This document shows, one piece after another, positions 17,114 through 26,867 of a stretch of 63,473 nt of DNA. Position 1 is the stretch's first letter; every line of letters starts with the position of its first letter. A model generated the notes under the pieces. It saw nothing but the letters and a program-made list of their open reading frames with translations. It did not search any database and was not told where the DNA came from. Origin of the DNA: Candidatus Hodarchaeota archaeon (GTDB lineage: Archaea > Asgardarchaeota > Heimdallarchaeia > Hodarchaeales > Hodarchaeaceae); assembly GCA_016839815.1 (NCBI GenBank), contig JAEOTM010000171.1:1-63473 (forward strand). The letters are read 5' to 3'. A program made the translations under genes and the position numbers.

Positions 17114-18157
17114 TCACAAAGACCAATACTCGCTTAACACACGTTTAGAACTTTGAATAGTGGTTTTTGTTTCCTCTTTAACTTGAAGAGCAGGGTTAAT
17201 GCCTTCCATCTGATCATTTTCGTTAATAAAAGGAGATATATAAGCAGACACAAGTTCTGGTAAAAGATTGAGATTATATCCTCCTTCTAAGAAATGAGCG
17301 CAGGGAATTTGATGATCATCAGTGATTTCCTTAATCGCTTTTCCGATGTAAGTGAATCCTTCAATGGATACTCCAAGGATTCCAATGGGATCTCTTTCAA
17401 ATGCATCGAAGCCTGCACTCAGTGCTAAAAAATTAGGTTTAAATTGTTCAATAATCGGATTAATTATTGTTTCAAAGCAAAGTTCTAAGTCTGCTTCAGA
17501 AGCTCTATATCCAAGGGGAATTGGTACATTGAATCCTCGTCCCTCACCAAAACCAATTTCGTCTGAGAATCCACAACCAGGGTAGGATATTCTCGGGTCT
17601 GCATGTGTACTTATATATAGGATGTTAGGATTAGATTCGTTAATATATGCAGTCCCATTGCCAAAGTGATGGTCGAAGTCTAAAATAGCTATCCTTTGAT
17701 ATTTTTTCTTATGCAAAGCGATTTGGCTACTTATTGCGATATTGTTGAATATACAAAATCCCTGAGGGGAATGTTGAGTCGCATGATGACCTGGAGGGCG
17801 TACAAGACAGAAAATTGAAGAGTTTCTTGTGCTTTCAAAGGTAGCCTGTATTCCAATTTGAACAGCTTGCATCGCTGCTTCATAGGAATAACTATTTGCT
17901 GCTGTATCTGCGTCAAAGTAGAAATGGCCCTCATAATTTCTGGTTTTCTCAATCAAATGGTAATAATCTTCTGTATGAACAGACAGGATATCTTCCTTTT
18001 CTGGCATTTTGTCTGAGATCTCATAGGATATTGAGTCACCTAACCGAGTTGTTACCCAATTTTCGATCATTTCAATTCTTTGAGGAGATTCAGGATGAAA
18101 TCTCCCATTAGAATGTTTTTTTGCAAGAGCGTTACTGATAAATCGAATTGAATTCAC
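17114..18157 (-). CDS. Histone deacetylase-family amidohydrolase
   Basis: A 347-residue zinc hydrolase of the HDAC/acetoin-utilisation/acetylpolyamine superfamily. Visible catalytic elements are RPPGHHATQ (tandem His), ILDFDHHFGNGTAYI (metal-binding Asp and His), STHADPRISYPGCG, and LSAGFDAFERDP (third ligand Asp). N-terminal KHSNGRFHPESPQRIEMI is also typical. All key residues are present, so activity is likely. The substrate is unknown: the histone in this window has no tails, so acetylated polyamines or other proteins are realistic candidates. GTG start. Convergent with the CoaD gene. Confidence 0.9.
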   Translation of the reverse strand: MNSIRFISNALAKKHSNGRFHPESPQRIEMIENWVTTRLGDSISYEISDKMPEKEDILSVHTEDYYHLIEKTRNYEGHFYFDADTAANSYSYEAAMQAVQIGIQATFESTRNSSIFCLVRPPGHHATQHSPQGFCIFNNIAISSQIALHKKKYQRIAILDFDHHFGNGTAYINESNPNILYISTHADPRISYPGCGFSDEIGFGEGRGFNVPIPLGYRASEADLELCFETIINPIIEQFKPNFLALSAGFDAFERDPIGILGVSIEGFTYIGKAIKEITDDHQIPCAHFLEGGYNLNLLPELVSAYISPFINENDQMEGINPALQVKEETKTTIQSSKRVLSEYWSL

Positions 18158-18438
18158 ATTCTTATCCTCGTTCTGTGTAAAATTCCGATCAAAGACCTAT
18201 TTTCTGAAAGCAAGAATCTAAAATTTTATCAATACTTACGTTTATACTCAATAAGTAAAGATTTAATTAACTTATCAAAGGTTGTCACATAGCTCATATC
18301 CTTTAACATGTAGAATCAACAATGTGATTCAGCAAATTCAGATAATATTATTAGAAAACTCTCACAGATGAGTTTATGCTAATAATACCTGTATTATAAG
18401 GAATCTAAAATTTTAATAATCCGTTCGGGGATTAAAAT

Positions 18439-18921
18439 ATGGCTGGAAAAAGAATTATCATAAAAAGCATTCATTGTTCATTAAATCCATCCAATAAAGA
18501 AAAATCCCCTGGTTTCCAAGTCACGGGCTATAAGGAAATTGAAACTGAAGATAGTACAGAGAAAATTGGTTTTATTATATCTGGTATAAGGATATTAATT
18601 TTCCAACAGCTCAAAAATATTGGAATACGAACTCGTATAAAATGGATCTCAAAAGGATTTGAGATCAGGGAGGAAGTTCATCCTGTTTCTGAGGTAATTG
18701 TTGATCCACAGAGAAAGAATAATATCTTATTCGTGAGTAAGGATGACAATTCAATGGTTGTTATGCAAGGAGAGCCTGTAGTCATGGAAAATGGATTTAC
18801 AGGTCAGATCGTAAATGTTAAGTGGGAGATTAATGAAGTTACAATATTTCCTCACAATAGAACGGTCTTTCATTGTGTTTTGGATCCCCGAAACAGCCGA
18901 ATCGATTGTATTGTCAAATAG
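18439..18921 (+). CDS. Hypothetical protein, 160 aa
   Basis: I do not recognise this protein. It is soluble, mixed alpha/beta, with a basic N-terminus (MAGKRIIIKSIHCSLNPSNK) and later beta-strand-like stretches (NNILFVSKDDNSMVVMQGE, TVFHCVLDPRNSRIDCIVK). No signal peptide, membrane helix or metal cluster is seen. ATG start. It lies just ahead of the convergent hypA gene, which is the only contextual hint. Confidence 0.6.
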   Translation: MAGKRIIIKSIHCSLNPSNKEKSPGFQVTGYKEIETEDSTEKIGFIISGIRILIFQQLKNIGIRTRIKWISKGFEIREEVHPVSEVIVDPQRKNNILFVSKDDNSMVVMQGEPVVMENGFTGQIVNVKWEINEVTIFPHNRTVFHCVLDPRNSRIDCIVK

Positions 18922-18973
18922 ATCGGTTTAAGAACTTTATTTCAAGTATATAGAGAGAGATTAGAAGAGAATA

Positions 18974-19345
18974 TTACTTAATAACTATAGAGTCAATGGT
19001 TGCCTCTGTTCCCGATATAATATCCGTTACATAACTCTTACATTTGGGACATTGAAATATTGGAGCTAATTCAGTATGTTTTTGCGGGATATCATCGATA
19101 TTCCCCCTAAAACTACATTCTTGACATCTCAGCTTTCCTGGAATCCAGATAATCTCAAGTTCTGTTTCTTTCAGCAATATTGATTCTTTTTTAAGAATAT
19201 CAAAACAAAATCTGAATTGATCTTCCTCAATCAAGGCGAATGCACCGAACTTGAGTATGACTTTGTTTATTTCTTTTGCTGCACGCTCTTTTGCAACAGA
19301 TAATACAGTTTCTTGTACCGATTGAGCTAGAGAGAATTCATGCAT
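18974..19345 (-). CDS. hypA: Hydrogenase nickel-incorporation protein HypA
   Basis: A 123-residue protein starting MHEFSLAQSV, the invariant nickel-binding N-terminus of HypA (His2). It carries the zinc site CQEC...CPKC (residues about 74-104) and ends with SGTEATIDSIVIK. HypA delivers nickel to [NiFe]-hydrogenase together with HypB. It is divergent from hypB across 70 nt. No hydrogenase structural genes are in the window, so they must be elsewhere. Confidence 0.95.
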   Translation of the reverse strand: MHEFSLAQSVQETVLSVAKERAAKEINKVILKFGAFALIEEDQFRFCFDILKKESILLKETELEIIWIPGKLRCQECSFRGNIDDIPQKHTELAPIFQCPKCKSYVTDIISGTEATIDSIVIK

Positions 19346-19415
19346 TAAGGTTCAATTTATCTCTCACAGAAGAGATAAAAAAAACTCTTTCTCTTCTTTA
19401 AACGAGGAATAAGAT

Positions 19416-20072
19416 TTGCCCCAAGTACTGAATATTCAAATTGATCAAAAGATTCAGGAGAAAAATGATCAAATTGCAGGGAGAATTCGTCAAAAAAGAC
19501 AAGATTTGAATATCCCAATGATTGACATAATGGGAAGCGTCGGTTCTGGGAAAACTTCCATTTTAGAGTATTTTTCAAAGGAATTTGGGAAAAATCAAAA
19601 GTTTCTCGTGATTAACGGAGATCTTGCAACGGATATTGATGCACAAAGAATTAGTCGATTTGGTAGTAAGTGTATTCAGATTAACACAGGACGAGGATGT
19701 CATCTGATGGCTTTCCAGATTGAGAATGCCTTGAATGCCATTAACATGGAAAATTTTGATTTTATCTTTGTTGAAAATGTTGGAAATCTGATCTGTCCTT
19801 CATCAACAGATGTTGGCGCTGATAAAAAGATCACAGTTACAAGCGTTACAGAAGGCCCTTACGTTTTTCGGAAACACCCAGTAACTTTTCGTATGAGTGA
19901 TTTAGCTATTCTCAATAAAGTAGATCTTGCTTTTGCGATGGATATTGATATTCAAGAGATCATTGGAGGATCCAAGGAGCTCTATCCACAACTGGAGGTA
20001 GTACCTACTAGCACAAGAACAGGGGAAGGGATGGAAATATTTGCAAAAAAAATTGGGCTTCGTATAAAATAA
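19416..20072 (+). CDS. hypB: Hydrogenase nickel-incorporation GTPase HypB
   Basis: A 218-residue SIMIBI-class GTPase with P-loop IMGSVGSGKTSILEYF, the metal-binding GRGCHLMA (Cys-His), FVENVGNLICPSSTDVG, and NKVD in LAILNKVDLAFAM. These are the HypB hallmarks; GTP hydrolysis drives nickel transfer into [NiFe]-hydrogenase. The long N-terminal His-rich or Cys-rich store seen in some bacteria is missing, as in most archaea. The best start is TTG at 19416, opening MPQVLNIQ. Divergent partner of hypA. Confidence 0.94.
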   Translation: MPQVLNIQIDQKIQEKNDQIAGRIRQKRQDLNIPMIDIMGSVGSGKTSILEYFSKEFGKNQKFLVINGDLATDIDAQRISRFGSKCIQINTGRGCHLMAFQIENALNAINMENFDFIFVENVGNLICPSSTDVGADKKITVTSVTEGPYVFRKHPVTFRMSDLAILNKVDLAFAMDIDIQEIIGGSKELYPQLEVVPTSTRTGEGMEIFAKKIGLRIK

Positions 20073-20133
20073 ATAAAACTAGTTTTTTAGGATTCATTTA
20101 AATAAAAAATGAAAACGGACTGTTAAATCTTAG

Positions 20134-21420
20134 CTAAAAAAGACCCAAGAACTTCTTTTTACGAGGTTTTCCCTCTGTTATATCTGGATCATCATCAAGA
20201 GAGAAGCGAGCGGAAGGTAAATTCGTTCTAATTTCCTCTGAATCACGATTTTTTGAAGTAATGACTGAGAAAGGAGAATCTAAGTCCGCAAGGAGTGATT
20301 CTAAATCACTCTTCGAGTAATATAATCCATCGTTCTCGGTTAGAGGTGAATGTACATCACTTAAGACAACAATCACTCGAATTTTATTTCCGAGATCTGG
20401 ATCAATAGTTGCTCCCCAAATGATTTCAGCAGAATTATCTATTTCAGTGGCAATTTTCATCACAGCTTCTTCTGCATCTTTTAAAGCCAGTCCTTCACCA
20501 CCAGATACACAGATAAGGCCTTTCTTAGCTCGACTAATGTCCAAATCATCAAGGAGAGGATTTCGTAAAGCCTCAAAGACTGCTTCATCCACTTTCATGG
20601 TTTGATGATCAGATTCTCCTAATCCAATCATAGCCATTCCACCTTCAGTTAAGATTTTTTTGACATCAGCAAAATCCAGGTTAATAAGCTGTGGCTTTGT
20701 AATCAGTTCTGTAATCGCCATTACTGCTCTCAATAAGACGGCGTCAGCTATTCTAAACGCAGCCATCATAGTAATATCATCAGAGAGCTGAAGAAGTTTT
20801 TCATTTGGAACCACAATAACAGTATCTGAAGCTTCATATAATTTCTTTAATCCCTGTCGAGCGTTTTCATATCTCTTGACCCCTTCCATTTGGAAAGGTA
20901 GAGTACATATTGAAACAGTTAAAGCCCCTTTTTCTTTTGCTTGTCTCGCAATCACATGAGCAGCCCCTGTACCTGTTCCTCCACCAAGTCCACAAGTGAT
21001 AAAGATCATATTTGCATTTAACGTGCTTTTAATTTCTTCTAGGGATTCTCGAGCTGCTGTTTCTCCAATCTCTGGATTATTTCCTGCTCCAAATCCTCTG
21101 GACGTATCTTTCCCAATTAATAACTTTTTATGTGCTCGTGTTGATAGCAAGTGTTGAGCATCTGTGTTTACTGCAACACATTCAGCATCGACTTCTGTAT
21201 TCATTAAACGAAAGATTGCATTATTCCCTGCGCCTCCAACTCCCACTACTTGAACCTTAGGAAGTCGTTCAGTTAAAATATCAGCTATTTCATCATCAAT
21301 TTTCGGAGGTGATGGAATAAACTGTGTAGTTCGTTCCCTTTTTACCTCTCCTAAATTTTTGAACGATCCTGTTCCACTCAACGCATCTTTTAAAATTGAT
21401 TCCATTGGATTAGCCTTCAT
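20134..21420 (-). CDS. ftsZ: Cell-division GTPase FtsZ
   Basis: A 428-residue tubulin-superfamily GTPase. [15 protein letters not shown] opens the nucleotide-binding domain, and [15 protein letters not shown] is the tubulin signature loop. The T7 synergy-loop region follows with [11 protein letters not shown]. The C-terminal tail ends in RKKKFLGLF, which may be the partner-binding peptide. About 60 residues precede the GTPase core, longer than usual. FtsZ forms the division ring at mid-cell. Monocistronic, with tRNA-Pro about 120 nt upstream on the same strand. Confidence 0.96.
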   Translation of the reverse strand: MKANPMESILKDALSGTGSFKNLGEVKRERTTQFIPSPPKIDDEIADILTERLPKVQVVGVGGAGNNAIFRLMNTEVDAECVAVNTDAQHLLSTRAHKKLLIGKDTSRGFGAGNNPEIGETAARESLEEIKSTLNANMIFITCGLGGGTGTGAAHVIARQAKEKGALTVSICTLPFQMEGVKRYENARQGLKKLYEASDTVIVVPNEKLLQLSDDITMMAAFRIADAVLLRAVMAITELITKPQLINLDFADVKKILTEGGMAMIGLGESDHQTMKVDEAVFEALRNPLLDDLDISRAKKGLICVSGGEGLALKDAEEAVMKIATEIDNSAEIIWGATIDPDLGNKIRVIVVLSDVHSPLTENDGLYYSKSDLESLLADLDSPFSVITSKNRDSEEIRTNLPSARFSLDDDPDITEGKPRKKKFLGLF

Positions 21421-21540
21421 TGTTGGTATGTACCAGTAACCGACAAAAATATTATAGGATAGGGTAATATCGTCATATTATGTCAGAATTAGTCCCGAAA
21501 GATTCACTTAAATTTGCGTAAGAAAAGAGTGGAAATACAA

Positions 21541-21643
21541 TGGGTTCGAGGGGAATTCCGTTATGCTTAACACAAGCATAAGTTCGAACCCCTGAACTCG
21601 TGCACCCCAGGCACGGATCCTAGCCAAGCTAGACCACGAACCC
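21541..21643 (-). tRNA. tRNA-Pro(GGG) with an intron in the T-loop
   Basis: On the minus strand, acceptor GGGTTCG (21643-21637) pairs with CGAACCC (21548-21542), discriminator A. Anticodon stem CGTGC/GCACG encloses loop CTGGGGT, anticodon GGG (21608-21606). T-stem AGGGG/CCCCT encloses 35 nt instead of 7, so about 28 nt is intron. The insert folds into a perfect TTATGCTT-GTGTT-AAGCATAA hairpin. No CCA encoded. Confidence 0.93.
21555..21582 (-). other. Non-canonical tRNA intron (T-loop), about 28 nt
   Basis: Excess sequence in the T-loop of tRNA-Pro at essentially the same site as in tRNA-Gly. It is an 8-bp hairpin with short flanks. Exact ends are uncertain by a few bases. Confidence 0.72.
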
Positions 21644-21880
21644 CTTTTGTTTTCACTGAATATGCTGATATTTTTTTACGTTTAATCTTCAAATCGCATG
21701 TATACACTAGTAGCGTATTGATTTGCCTATCAGTAATACTTAAGGGCATTTATTTCCCAATGCTAAAGAAATTAAAAGTTGTTCTATTATCTAAATAGAA
21801 CATTCAAATTGCAAAAAGAGATTTGAAAGACGTCTAAGATTCTTTAAATATTAGATTAATGTTGGAGATGGATTTTAAAC

Positions 21881-22987
21881 ATGGAGTACCAGTCAAAAAT
21901 TAAACCTAAGCAAGAATCCTTTACTAAAGTTGCACCAAAGATGGATAAATTAGTATTATCTCCAGTTGGTTATCCTTTAAAAGCAGGAGATGAATCTTCT
22001 CCTTATTTATCAACCGATGATCCCTCTCTATTTCAGCATTATGCTCGTAGCCAGTGGATTGGACTAGTTGTGAAAAAAGGGAACTTTTTGTTTGATTCTC
22101 TCTTGTTTCCAGATTATGCTTTTCGAGCAATTACAGTTGAGCCTAAGGAATCTCAAATAACAAAGAATACTAGAATTCAGTTATATACCGAACAAAAAAT
22201 TAACCCAGGACATAAGATTAGTAAGCAACAATTGACCTACACAGATGTAATTGGTCAGGAGAGTGCCAAAGAAAAGTGTCAAATTATTGGGAAGTTCCTA
22301 AGAAATAAGGATCTGATGAGTTCTTTTTGGGCCCCAAAAAACATTCTCTTTTGGGGGCCCCCAGGAAATGGAAAAACTATGATGGCAAAGGCTCTTTCTA
22401 ATGAGATTAAGAGTTCAATCTTCTTAATAAAAGCCAGTGACTTGTTAGGAATTTATGTAGGTGATGGAGCAAGGAAGATAAAGAACTTGTATTCTGAAGC
22501 CAGAAGATCTGCTCCAGCAGTCATTTTCATTGATGAGCTCGATTCAATTGCGCTGAAGAGGAATTATCAGGGTATAAGGGGTGATGTGGTTGAGCTGGTG
22601 AGTGCTTTACTAGGAGAAATGGACGGTATCGATAGTAATCAAGGTGTTATTACTATTGGTTCTACAAACCAACCCAGTATTCTTGATTCAGCAATATTGA
22701 GTAGATTTGAAGATTTGATAGAATTCAAATACCCTAATCAATCAGAACGAGGAGAAATATTGAAATTGTATGCAGATTTATCACCTATTCCTTTTAATGA
22801 CATATCATGGGATATAATTATTCATCGCACAGATCATTGGTCTGGTAGAGACTTGAAAGAAAAAATCATAAAGGGAGCTATTCATCATGCTGTTTTGTAT
22901 AATCTTTCAAGAATTACACAAAAGGAATTAAATGATTCGCTACAAAAGGCGAAAATTTTTGATGACACTTTTTCCTACTTCTCTTAA
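21881..22987 (+). CDS. AAA-family ATPase (MJ1494-like)
   Basis: A 368-residue protein with a divergent N-terminal domain (about 1-120) and one classical AAA module: Walker A GPPGNGKTMMAKAL, Walker B AVIFIDELDSIAL, sensor-1 GSTNQP, and the second-region arginine segment ILSRFEDLIEF. It resembles stand-alone archaeal AAA proteins related to proteasomal ATPases, but has no coiled coil or HbYX tail, ending in SYFS. The substrate is unknown. It is separated by 60 nt from the tRNA methylase on the same strand. ATG start. Confidence 0.82.
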   Translation: MEYQSKIKPKQESFTKVAPKMDKLVLSPVGYPLKAGDESSPYLSTDDPSLFQHYARSQWIGLVVKKGNFLFDSLLFPDYAFRAITVEPKESQITKNTRIQLYTEQKINPGHKISKQQLTYTDVIGQESAKEKCQIIGKFLRNKDLMSSFWAPKNILFWGPPGNGKTMMAKALSNEIKSSIFLIKASDLLGIYVGDGARKIKNLYSEARRSAPAVIFIDELDSIALKRNYQGIRGDVVELVSALLGEMDGIDSNQGVITIGSTNQPSILDSAILSRFEDLIEFKYPNQSERGEILKLYADLSPIPFNDISWDIIIHRTDHWSGRDLKEKIIKGAIHHAVLYNLSRITQKELNDSLQKAKIFDDTFSYFS

Positions 22988-23047
22988 AACTGATTGTGTG
23001 TCACTAAATATTAGTTTTATTTTCTTAGCAATGATGGATATTTACTT

Positions 23048-24169
23048 ATGAAATTTAATCGAACTTCGGAATATTTCTGTCTCCTATCTGGAGAGAATCC
23101 TGAACTTGCTCAATATGAACTGGAAAGTATAGTTCATGCGATGGATAACAAGATATACTTGAAACCTACTAGCGATTCACGAATTATTAGAATTATCCCC
23201 AATAGGTCATTATCCACAAAAGAGAATTTTTACTTTATTCAAAAGTTGATACAAAGAGCTACATTAGTTCATTGTTGTTGTAGAACCCTTTATTACATTG
23301 AATATCGAAATAACTTCTTGAGTAATTTTGAAAACTTGGTGGAATCATTCGATGAAAAGGATCTTTATGGTTTGGAATCCACTAATTCCTTTTGTGTGAG
23401 AACTAGACGAATTAGAAATCCCACTGGATTATTAGCCGAATCCCAAATAACACAAAAGATCTCAGAATTTTTTGGTGCAGCAATACTCAAACTGTTTCCA
23501 AATAAAAAAGTAGATTTAGAGCGTCCTGAAGAAACATATCGAGTAATTGTAAGTAAATATGGACTGTGGTTTGGATTACATGCTTTCGATTCCTTACGTA
23601 AAATAGTTAGAAAACGAACCGCACGAGATCGTCCATTTTTTCATCCAAGTTCAATGAATCCCATCCTACAGAGGACACTTGTTAACCTTGCTGCATTAAA
23701 AGAGGGCCAATGGTTACTGGATCCCTTTTGTGGTACTGGAGGTGCATTACTAGAAGCTGCGAGGCTAGGTTTTAGAAGTATAGGAATTGAAATTGATCGT
23801 AGAATTATATGGGGAGCAATCAGAAACCTGAAATCAGATGATGAAACCAAATCTTTAACTAATTTAATTTTTGGAGATGCAAAACATTTAGGATTTCGTT
23901 TTGGGGCTGTTTCGGCAATTGTTACAGATCCACCTTATGGAACCGCAGCCTCAACTCAAGGGTACAACCTTAGCGATCTTCTTATCGAATTTTTTACAGA
24001 AATTAAGTGTATTCTATTACCAAAGAGTCGTGTAGTAATTTCAATCCCTTCCACTGTTGAGTTTGAGGAAAAAGCTGCTACAATTCTTAATGCATCGTAT
24101 AAGACATTTTATCAGTATGTTCATCGTTCCCTAACTAGAAAAATTCTTGTATTTTCCTTACTTGAATAA
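23048..24169 (+). CDS. trmG10: tRNA (guanine10-N2)-dimethyltransferase
   Basis: A 373-residue enzyme with an N-terminal THUMP-type RNA-binding region and a C-terminal Rossmann methylase. LLDPFCGTGGALLEAARLGF is the SAM-binding motif I, and IVTDPPYGTAAS is the N-methyltransferase motif IV. This organisation is that of archaeal TrmG10, which makes m2-2G at position 10 of tRNA. It follows the AAA gene closely and may share its transcript. ATG start; length is normal. Confidence 0.88.
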   Translation: MKFNRTSEYFCLLSGENPELAQYELESIVHAMDNKIYLKPTSDSRIIRIIPNRSLSTKENFYFIQKLIQRATLVHCCCRTLYYIEYRNNFLSNFENLVESFDEKDLYGLESTNSFCVRTRRIRNPTGLLAESQITQKISEFFGAAILKLFPNKKVDLERPEETYRVIVSKYGLWFGLHAFDSLRKIVRKRTARDRPFFHPSSMNPILQRTLVNLAALKEGQWLLDPFCGTGGALLEAARLGFRSIGIEIDRRIIWGAIRNLKSDDETKSLTNLIFGDAKHLGFRFGAVSAIVTDPPYGTAASTQGYNLSDLLIEFFTEIKCILLPKSRVVISIPSTVEFEEKAATILNASYKTFYQYVHRSLTRKILVFSLLE

Positions 24170-24596
24170 TCAGAGACTTAAAAGTCATCCACAGATTAAT
24201 CCATTGATGTACAGCTTTCAACGAGCGTAGAGTAGGAAATACCTAAATTAGAAGCATTTAGCGTGTTAGATCTAAGGTTCTAAATGAACAAGATTACAAA
24301 TGGTGTAATCTAAGCGTCAACGAGCATTTAAGAAAAATTGGTCAATAATTTGATTAAATGGATATCCAATCAGGGTATTAAACTACTCTATCATGAATTT
24401 AAGAATATCCATATTTAATTCGACTTCATGAAACCTAGTCATTTAAAAGAATTTAAGGGAAGAGGGACATAAGAAGACATGAAAGAACAGATGTTTTCTC
24501 AATCCTTTAATTTCGTTTAGTTTATTCTAAACACTTTTTGAACAGGCTAGCAATTACATCTGTGAAGTCCAACTTACTGAGAAGTTGAAAGAAATT
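24170..24596. other. Intergenic region before lonB
   Basis: No ORF or tRNA is seen. A perfect inverted repeat AGATTACA-AATGG-TGTAATCT sits at 24291-24311 and could be a terminator-like hairpin or an operator. A short CAACGAGC element occurs twice (near 24219 and 24319). Confidence 0.45.
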
Positions 24597-26522
24597 ATGG
24601 AAAAGACCGAGAGTGAATCCTTCGAGGTTGATATGGAATTTGAAACTACACGTGATATTCCAATTCCCTCAAGACTAGTCGACCAAGTTATTGGTCAAGA
24701 ACCATCTGTCGCAATAATAAAAAAAGCAGCAATTCAAAGAAGAAACGTCTTACTAATAGGTGATCCTGGGACGGGTAAATCTATGTTGGGACAAGCCTTG
24801 GCTGAATTACTTCCACGTGAAGAGTTAGAAGATATATTATGTTTACCCAATCAAAACGATTCACACACACCGAGAATCATGACTGTACCAGCTGTAGAGG
24901 GAAGAAAAATTGTTGATCATTACAAACAATTGGCTCGTAAGACAGATCAACAGAGGAGTATGTTGTTATTAGGTATACCTGCATTAGTTATTCTTGTTGG
25001 ACTAGCTCTACAAGTAACTAATCCAGAAGGTAACCCAATTCTTTTTGCCATCCTAGTCGCTCTAGTGGCTTTTTTCGTAATTGGTCAATTTCGATCACGA
25101 AGAGAAAATCTTGTACCAAAATTATTAGTAGATAATTCCGAGAGTAATAGTGCACCATTTAATGATGCAACGGGAGCACATGCAGGAGCTCTCCTAGGAG
25201 ACGTTAGGCATGATCCCTTTCAATCAGGTGGATTGGGAACTCCAGCCCACGACCGAGTTGAGGCTGGTTTAATTCATAAATCGCATAAAGGTGTTCTCTA
25301 CATAGATGAAGTCGCAACATTGAATCAGAAGACTCAGCAACAACTACTAACTGCGATGCAGGACAGACAACTCTCTATTACTGGTCGATCTGAGCTTTCA
25401 AGTGGAGCCATGGTAAGAACAGAAGCAGTACCTTGTGATTTCGTGTTAGTAGCTTCTGGTAATATTGATACAGTTCGACGAATGCATCCCGCATTAAGAT
25501 CCAGAATTCGTGGATACGGATATGAAATTGCCGTTAACCATGTTATGAAGGATACTATGGAGAATCGAAGGAAGTTAGTTAGATTTGTTGCTCAAGAGAT
25601 AACTAATGATGGAAAGATCCCGCACTTCTCTCGAGCCGCAGTTCTGGCGATAATCTTAGAGGCCAAAAAAAGAGCAGACAGAAAGCATCATTTGACTTTA
25701 CGATTACGTGATCTGGGAGGTATGATCAGAGCTGCAGGAGATCTCGCAAGAGAAGAAGGAGTCCCATTTGTAGAAGCCCGACATGTTTTTGCCTCACGAA
25801 ATCTTGCACGTTCACTTGAAAATCAAATTGCTGATAAGCAAATTGAACGGAAGAAAGAGTATAAGATCTTTGAAACAGTTGGAAATATCATAGGACGTGT
25901 TAATGGGCTAGCTGTCATGGTCGGTGATTCCGGTGCGGCTCGTGGAGGTCATATTACTCCTATTGAAGCCACTGTTACTCCTGCTCAGGGTACTGGAGGA
26001 AGAGTGATCGCTACAGGAAGTTTACGTGTTATCGCGCGCGAATCTGTCCAGAACGTCTCTGCCTGGTTTAAGAAATATACTGGGACGGATATTAGAAATC
26101 TAGACTTTCACATTCAATTTTTAGGAGTACATGGGATAGATGGGGATAGTGCGAGTATTACCATTGCTACTGCGATTATGAGTGATTTAGAAGGGCTTCC
26201 TGTCAGACAAGATGTCGCGATGACTGGATCCTTTTCTGTAAGAGGTACGGTCTTACCAATTGGTGGAGCAACTGCAAAAATTGAAGGTGCGTACGAAGCT
26301 GGTGTCAAAGAAGTCATCATACCGAGATCAAACCTTGAAGATGTTGTCTTAGAAGATAAGATTAGAGAAGCAGTAAAAATACATCCTGTAGAGACTCTGG
26401 AAGAAGTTTTAGCCATAGCTTTGATTGGTTGGAATGCTAGAAGTCGTGATGTGGAACTTGATCCTTCAACCAAACTACAGGGCATGAGATCATCCCACAA
26501 GTCTGTAGGTTATCCCAGTTAA
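24597..26522 (+). CDS. lonB: Membrane-anchored Lon-type protease LonB
   Basis: About 641 residues. Walker A LLIGDPGTGKSMLGQAL, a two-helix membrane insertion (LLLGIPALVILVGLAL and ILFAILVALVAFFVIG), then the rest of the AAA domain with Walker B LYIDEVATL. The C-terminal protease has the Lon Ser-Lys dyad: Ser in DGDSASITIATA and Lys in GGATAKIEGAYEAG. It is the archaeal ATP-dependent protease that degrades unfolded and membrane proteins. TTG at 24585 is an alternative start four codons upstream. It ends 120 nt before the tRNA-Arg cluster. Confidence 0.95.
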   Translation: MEKTESESFEVDMEFETTRDIPIPSRLVDQVIGQEPSVAIIKKAAIQRRNVLLIGDPGTGKSMLGQALAELLPREELEDILCLPNQNDSHTPRIMTVPAVEGRKIVDHYKQLARKTDQQRSMLLLGIPALVILVGLALQVTNPEGNPILFAILVALVAFFVIGQFRSRRENLVPKLLVDNSESNSAPFNDATGAHAGALLGDVRHDPFQSGGLGTPAHDRVEAGLIHKSHKGVLYIDEVATLNQKTQQQLLTAMQDRQLSITGRSELSSGAMVRTEAVPCDFVLVASGNIDTVRRMHPALRSRIRGYGYEIAVNHVMKDTMENRRKLVRFVAQEITNDGKIPHFSRAAVLAIILEAKKRADRKHHLTLRLRDLGGMIRAAGDLAREEGVPFVEARHVFASRNLARSLENQIADKQIERKKEYKIFETVGNIIGRVNGLAVMVGDSGAARGGHITPIEATVTPAQGTGGRVIATGSLRVIARESVQNVSAWFKKYTGTDIRNLDFHIQFLGVHGIDGDSASITIATAIMSDLEGLPVRQDVAMTGSFSVRGTVLPIGGATAKIEGAYEAGVKEVIIPRSNLEDVVLEDKIREAVKIHPVETLEEVLAIALIGWNARSRDVELDPSTKLQGMRSSHKSVGYPS

Positions 26523-26643
26523 GTTTTGTTATTAGAATATTATCTTACTGGATATGCAATCGAATTTCAAATCAGTTGGATAATATTGATCTAACAGAGA
26601 AGTTTTTCAAAACCTCTAACAGGTGACTTCTTATAATAGATTA

Positions 26644-26751
26644 GGATCCGTGGCTTAGCCAGGATAAAGCTTTTGCACAAGTAGAGCTTCTAGAAAGAGC
26701 GGCGGCCTTCTAAGTCGCAGGTCGGGGGTTCAAATCCCCTCGGATCCGCCA
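26644..26751 (+). tRNA. tRNA-Arg(TCT) with an intron in the D-loop
   Basis: Acceptor GGATCCG/CGGATCC, discriminator G, followed by encoded CCA (26749-26751). D-stem GCTT (26653-26656) with GAGC (26697-26700). Anticodon stem GCGGC/GTCGC encloses CTTCTAA, anticodon TCT (26709-26711). T-arm GGGGG-TTCAAAT-CCCCT is normal. The D-loop is 40 nt, about 30 nt too long. Confidence 0.94.
26667..26696 (+). other. Non-canonical tRNA intron (D-loop), about 30 nt
   Basis: The insert in the D-loop of tRNA-Arg(TCT) follows AGCCAGGATA. It includes AAGCT and AGCTT as a pairable stem. Boundaries could shift by a few bases. Confidence 0.72.
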
Positions 26752-26792
26752 TCTAGCATTATTATAGATGGACTCGTAGCTCAGCATGGATA

Positions 26793-26822
26793 GAGTGTTT
26801 TCAATAAAAATACTTCTGCAAA
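26793..26822 (+). other. Non-canonical tRNA intron (D-loop), about 30 nt
   Basis: It lies in the D-loop of tRNA-Arg(CCT), at the same place as in the neighbouring tRNA-Arg(TCT). AGTGTTTT and AAAATACT form an 8-bp stem with a 5-nt loop. Confidence 0.72.
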
Positions 26823-26838
26823 GAGCATCTGCCTCCTA

Positions 26839-26867
26839 TTATTTCCGCATAAACGGTTTAGAGAGAA
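26839..26867 (+). other. Canonical tRNA intron (37/38), about 29 nt
   Basis: It lies in the anticodon loop of tRNA-Arg(CCT) after A37. Removing it leaves the 7-nt loop CTCCTAA. It is the only intron at the canonical position among the tRNAs of this window. Confidence 0.8.
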
